Source: Prevotellaceae bacterium (GTDB lineage Bacteria; Bacteroidota; Bacteroidia; Bacteroidales; UBA932). Taken from it: 8,353 nt of DNA. Made by a program: the position numbers and the translations under genes. Numbering within the stretch: position 1 is the first letter of the stretch; each line of letters begins with the position of its first letter. The stretch lies in contig JAIRZR010000133.1 in assembly GCA_031267155.1 (NCBI GenBank), positions 1-8,353 of the forward strand, written 5' to 3'. Under the pieces are notes generated by a model. That model made no database searches and had not been told where the DNA came from. It was given only the letters and a program-made list of their open reading frames with translations. Shown piece by piece: positions 5,750 through 8,353 of this stretch.

Positions 5750-7747
5750 ATGAATCATGGATTTCTAAAAGTAGCGGCGGCAATTCCCGAAGTGAAAGTT
5801 GCCGACTGCGAGTTCAACTCCTCCAGAATCATGGAAATGATACGCTCGGCAAATGCCGCCGGAGTGGAGATTATTTGCTTTCCGGAGCTTGCCCTGACCT
5901 CGTACACCTGCGGCGATTTGTTTTTTCAGGAACTTCTGCTGGAAAGCGCAAAAATAGCGCTGGTCGAACTGGTCGAATATACTTCGGGACTGGATATTAT
6001 CTGCATCGTGGGATTGCCCCTGATGCACGGGGACAGGATATTCAATGTCGCCGCCGTGTTCGGAAGAGGCGCAATATACGGATTCGTGCCGAAAACATAT
6101 CTGCCGAACTATAACGAATACTATGAAAAGCGCTGGTTCTCATCCGCAGGCGATATTACCGGCAGGGAAATTTATTTCGATATAAAACCGGTGAAATCAA
6201 TCGACAGGGCGATGATACAGTACTCGGCACACGTAAAAAAATCCTATCCTTTCACTCCCGATATTGTATTTGGCGACAGCGAAATAAAGTTTGCCATAGA
6301 AATCTGCGAAGACTTGTGGGTTCCCAATCCGCCAAGCGGCGCCCACTGCATGGCGGGGGCGCATGTGGTGTTCAACCTTTCGGCAAGCAACGAACTGACC
6401 GGCAAACATCAATACCGCAAGGCGCTTGCCGGACAGCAGTCTGCGCGATGCATGGCGGGATACGTTTATTCCGGATCGGGATGGGGCGAATCGACTACCG
6501 ACATAGTGTTTTCGGGAAATGCCATGATATTCGAAAACGGCGTTCTGCTGAACGAGGCGGAGCGGTTTTCATTCAGCGAACAGATTGTCGTTTCGGATAT
6601 CGACATCGACAGGCTAAGGGCTTTGCGCGCTAAAAACACTTCGTTCGGCAGGCGTTTCGACGAAAATCGCATGTTTGCGCCTGTAGATTTCCCCGAAAGG
6701 GAAACAAAAATATCCCGGTACATAAATCCGGGACCTTTTGTCCCGGCGTCCGGATCGGCGGATGAAAGCCTGAACGATATATTTTCGATTCAGGTTGGCG
6801 GACTTGCGAAAAGACTTGTGCATACCGGAATACGGAAACAGGTCATAGGCATATCCGGCGGGCTGGATTCCACTCTGGCTCTTCTGGTATGCGTAAAAAC
6901 CTGCGACAAGCTGAAGATTCCGCGCAGTAATATAATCGGCGTTACGATGCCGGGCTTCGGAACTTCAGGACGCACCTACCGCAACGCAATGGCGCTGATG
7001 AGGGAACTGGACGTTACTGTCCGCGAAATAGACATAAGCAAAGCCTGTAACCGGCATTTCAAGGATATCGGACACGATCCGGACGTCCACAATGTTACAT
7101 ACGAAAATACCCAGGCAAGGGAACGTACTCAAATTCTGATGGACATTGCAAACCAGTGCAGTGGAATCGTGATCGGAACGGGCGACCTGTCGGAACTCGC
7201 CCTCGGATGGACTACGTATAACGGCGACCATATGTCGATGTATGCCGTCAATGTCAGTATCCCGAAAACGCTGGTCAAACACCTTGTTTTCCGGTTTGCG
7301 GATACGCTGTCCGAAAAAAATGTGAAAAAGATATTTAAAAACATTCTTGATACTCCGATATCCCCGGAATTGCTGCCGGCCGGTAAAAACCGGAGTATTA
7401 CCCAGTCGACGGAAGAGATTGTCGGTCCCTACGAACTGCACGATTTTTTCCTGTACTACCTGCTGAGACTGGGATATTCGCCTTCAAAGATATTCTTTAT
7501 GGCAAAAATCGCCTTCGAAGGCATTTACGACAATAAAACCATTCTCAAATGGATGGAAGTATTCTATAAACGCTTCTTTACTCAACAGTTCAAACGCTCG
7601 TGCCTGCCCGACGGGCCCAAAGTCGGCTCGGTAAATCTTTCCCCGCGCGGAGACTGGAGAATGCCCAGCGATGGAAACTATACGCTATGGATGAAAAATA
7701 TAGATGAGTTGAAAACTGGGGCAGAATATACAGAATTAAAGGATTAA
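5750..7747 (+). CDS. nadE: Glutamine-dependent NAD+ synthetase
   Basis: This cytosolic enzyme performs the last step of NAD+ synthesis: it amidates nicotinic acid adenine dinucleotide using ATP and ammonia from glutamine. The 665 residues form two domains. The nitrilase-like glutaminase (about 1-300) has the Glu-Lys-Cys triad: Glu46 in FPELALT, Lys115 in FVPKTYLPNYNEYYE, and Cys186 in EICEDLW. The synthetase (about 340-640) has the pyrophosphate loop SGGLDS (369-374), TSGRTYRNA (405-413), and GTGDLSELALGWTTYNGDH (476-494). A C-terminal block near 620-645 contains LPDGPKVGS and SPRGDWR. All catalytic residues are present, so the protein should be active without external ammonia. It begins at ATG 5750, 21 bases after DUF2851, with an A-rich leader and no strong Shine-Dalgarno. 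It probably uses the promoter at 4382. Confidence 0.97.
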   Translation: MNHGFLKVAAAIPEVKVADCEFNSSRIMEMIRSANAAGVEIICFPELALTSYTCGDLFFQELLLESAKIALVELVEYTSGLDIICIVGLPLMHGDRIFNVAAVFGRGAIYGFVPKTYLPNYNEYYEKRWFSSAGDITGREIYFDIKPVKSIDRAMIQYSAHVKKSYPFTPDIVFGDSEIKFAIEICEDLWVPNPPSGAHCMAGAHVVFNLSASNELTGKHQYRKALAGQQSARCMAGYVYSGSGWGESTTDIVFSGNAMIFENGVLLNEAERFSFSEQIVVSDIDIDRLRALRAKNTSFGRRFDENRMFAPVDFPERETKISRYINPGPFVPASGSADESLNDIFSIQVGGLAKRLVHTGIRKQVIGISGGLDSTLALLVCVKTCDKLKIPRSNIIGVTMPGFGTSGRTYRNAMALMRELDVTVREIDISKACNRHFKDIGHDPDVHNVTYENTQARERTQILMDIANQCSGIVIGTGDLSELALGWTTYNGDHMSMYAVNVSIPKTLVKHLVFRFADTLSEKNVKKIFKNILDTPISPELLPAGKNRSITQSTEEIVGPYELHDFFLYYLLRLGYSPSKIFFMAKIAFEGIYDNKTILKWMEVFYKRFFTQQFKRSCLPDGPKVGSVNLSPRGDWRMPSDGNYTLWMKNIDELKTGAEYTELKD

Positions 7748-7765
7748 CAGAACTAAACTAGGGGA

Positions 7766-7885
7766 TGTCCAAAAAGTCCCTCACATCGTCATTGCGAGCG
7801 AAGCGAAGCAATCCATAATACTGTTAATCACTGGATTGCTTTGGGCTGCGCCCTCGCAATGACGGGACTCGACCCTTTTTAGACA
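7766..7885. repeat. MITE/REP-like hairpin repeat, complete copy
   Basis: This 120-bp element has 11-bp terminal inverted repeats, TGTCCAAAAAG (7766-7776) and CTTTTTAGACA (7875-7885), with one mismatch. Nested inside are perfect arms CGTCATTGCGAG (7787-7798) and CTCGCAATGACG (7853-7864), and AAGCAATCC (7806-7814) with GGATTGCTT (7833-7841). The GTCATTGCGAGCGAAGCGAAGCAATCC-type core is a repeat motif seen in many bacterial genomes. No target-site duplication is obvious. Lying 18 bases after nadE, its RNA hairpin could also limit read-through. Confidence 0.8.
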
Positions 7886-7944
7886 CTCTCATTTACTTTC
7901 GGCTAGCTTACGCATCCCCAATTGTGCATTATTGTGTAAAGAGC

Positions 7945-8012
7945 GTCTAAAAAGTCCCTCACATCGTCATTGCGAATACCCGTTTCGTACCTAAACTGCA
8001 AGCGAAATGACG
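7945..8012. repeat. Degenerate or truncated second copy of the hairpin repeat
   Basis: Bases 7945-7975 match 7767-7797 of the complete element at 30 of 31 positions (GTCTAAAAAG, then TCCCTCACATCGTCATTGCGA). After that the interior differs, and only a short 3' arm, AATGACG (8006-8012), can pair with CGTCATT (7965-7971). No right terminal repeat (CTTTTTAGAC) is found further on. This looks like a broken or rearranged relative in the same orientation. Confidence 0.7.
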
Positions 8013-8096
8013 CTTAGCCAGAACATAACAACCTGAGTTCGGGATAAGAATAGCCCGTTAGTCCCCCATTAAGCAAGCTCAATGCAAAAAAATAAA

Positions 8097-8104
8097 TAAC
8101 TTTG
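8097..8104 (+). promoter_or_regulatory. Bacteroidetes-type promoter upstream of the right-edge gene
   Basis: TAACTTTG matches the -7 consensus TAnnTTTG exactly. No clean -33 TTTG is seen at the usual spacing. Transcription would begin near 8111, leaving a leader of about 170 bases before the ATG at 8281, much longer than for the other two promoters in this window. Confidence 0.65.
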
Positions 8105-8110
8105 CAGAAT

Positions 8111-8280
8111 CGTTTCGCAGGAAGACCGGTAATCCCACAGGCGGAGAGCCTGTCCGTTAGTCAGGTTCCCGATGTCGGTAATGTAATAATTGGTTCCATG
8201 GAGACCTTATGAAAGAGTACAAAATAAAAGACAGAGGGGCGGGATGATATATTAATTACAAACTTATAAAATTAAAATTA
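8111..8280 (+). promoter_or_regulatory. Long, possibly structured 5' leader (candidate riboswitch or cis-RNA)
   Basis: The leader is more GC-rich at its 5' half than the other gaps. It contains a perfect 6-bp hairpin, ACAGGC (8137-8142) and GCCTGT (8148-8153), with loop GGAGA. ACCG (8125-8128) can pair with CGGT (8176-8179) to enclose that hairpin, and ATCCC (8132-8136) can pair with GGGAT (8241-8245) near the start codon. GGTTCC occurs twice (8164-8169, 8192-8197). The pattern suggests a multi-helix RNA, but I cannot match it to TPP, cobalamin, SAM, FMN or fluoride riboswitch consensus sequences. Two very short overlapping frames also lie in it (8198-8212 and 8209-8247). Confidence 0.4.
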
Positions 8281-8353
8281 ATGGCAAAGAAAGCGAAAAA
8301 GATTAAAACGAAACAGGGATTACGGTTACAGACAGTGAATCCCGATGCTGCCG
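8281..8353 (+). CDS. 5' end of an unidentified gene (partial, cut by window edge)
   Basis: An ATG at 8281 opens a frame that stays open for 24 codons to the window edge. The product begins MAKKAKKIKTKQGLRLQ, a strongly basic N-terminus with no hydrophobic signal peptide. The upstream sequence is AT-rich (AAATTAAAATTA before the ATG), as is usual for Bacteroidota starts. The IKxKxGLxL pattern loosely recalls the N-terminus of NqrA (Na+-translocating NADH:quinone reductase subunit A), but 24 residues cannot establish this and I leave it unnamed. The dedicated promoter and long leader suggest it is first in its operon and may be controlled after transcription starts. Confidence 0.65.
   Translation, partial: MAKKAKKIKTKQGLRLQTVNPDAA

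Noticed and set aside
6965..7441. 158-codon minus-strand open frame opposite nadE
   Set aside because: It lies entirely within the synthetase domain of NadE on the other strand and has no motif or start signal of its own.
8121..8180. Known riboswitch (cobalamin, TPP) or small SRP RNA
   Set aside because: Short stretches such as AGTCAGG resemble parts of the cobalamin consensus, but the other invariant boxes are missing; the TPP core and the SRP GGAA tetraloop region are also absent.

Overview
The window reads as chromosomal DNA from a member of the Bacteroidota, most likely an uncultured Bacteroidales. Four things support this. There is an ArgF' transcarbamylase of the Bacteroides type with the succinylornithine-specificity proline, and a DUF2851 protein, a family typical of this phylum. 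Three well-placed matches to the Bacteroidetes -7 promoter element TAnnTTTG are present. Gene starts are preceded by A-rich leaders rather than strong Shine-Dalgarno sequences. Coding sequence is moderately GC-rich and the gaps are strongly AT-rich.

Layout. The left edge (1-119) holds the 3' end of an unidentified plus-strand gene. A 347-base gap follows with an 11-bp tandem repeat, two 7-bp-period microsatellites and a possible 40-residue exported peptide. From 467 to 3877 a minus-strand, tightly packed operon runs in transcription order: secreted C69-family peptidase, ArgF' (arginine biosynthesis), RsmE (16S rRNA m3U1498 methyltransferase). Its promoter lies at 3907-3914. A 564-base divergent intergenic region carries a cluster of inverted repeats, including two near-identical 15-bp palindromes, plus phased T-tracts and a 31-bp direct repeat. 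It also carries the promoter (4382-4389) of the rightward pair DUF2851 and nadE (glutamine-dependent NAD+ synthetase). Downstream of nadE are one complete and one broken copy of a MITE/REP-like hairpin repeat. A third promoter at 8097-8104 then starts a leader of about 170 bases, possibly structured, ahead of a gene cut off by the right edge.

The genes are mostly housekeeping: rRNA modification, arginine biosynthesis, NAD synthesis and peptide hydrolysis. No defence system, CRISPR array, prophage or tRNA/rRNA gene is visible. The parts most worth a second look are non-coding: the divergent control region and the long leader at the right end. The uncharacterised DUF2851 protein is the third, with nuclease-like sequence order and a C-terminal cysteine cluster. 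The two rightward genes are probably cotranscribed (21-base gap), but no functional link between DUF2851 and NAD synthesis can be shown from sequence alone.
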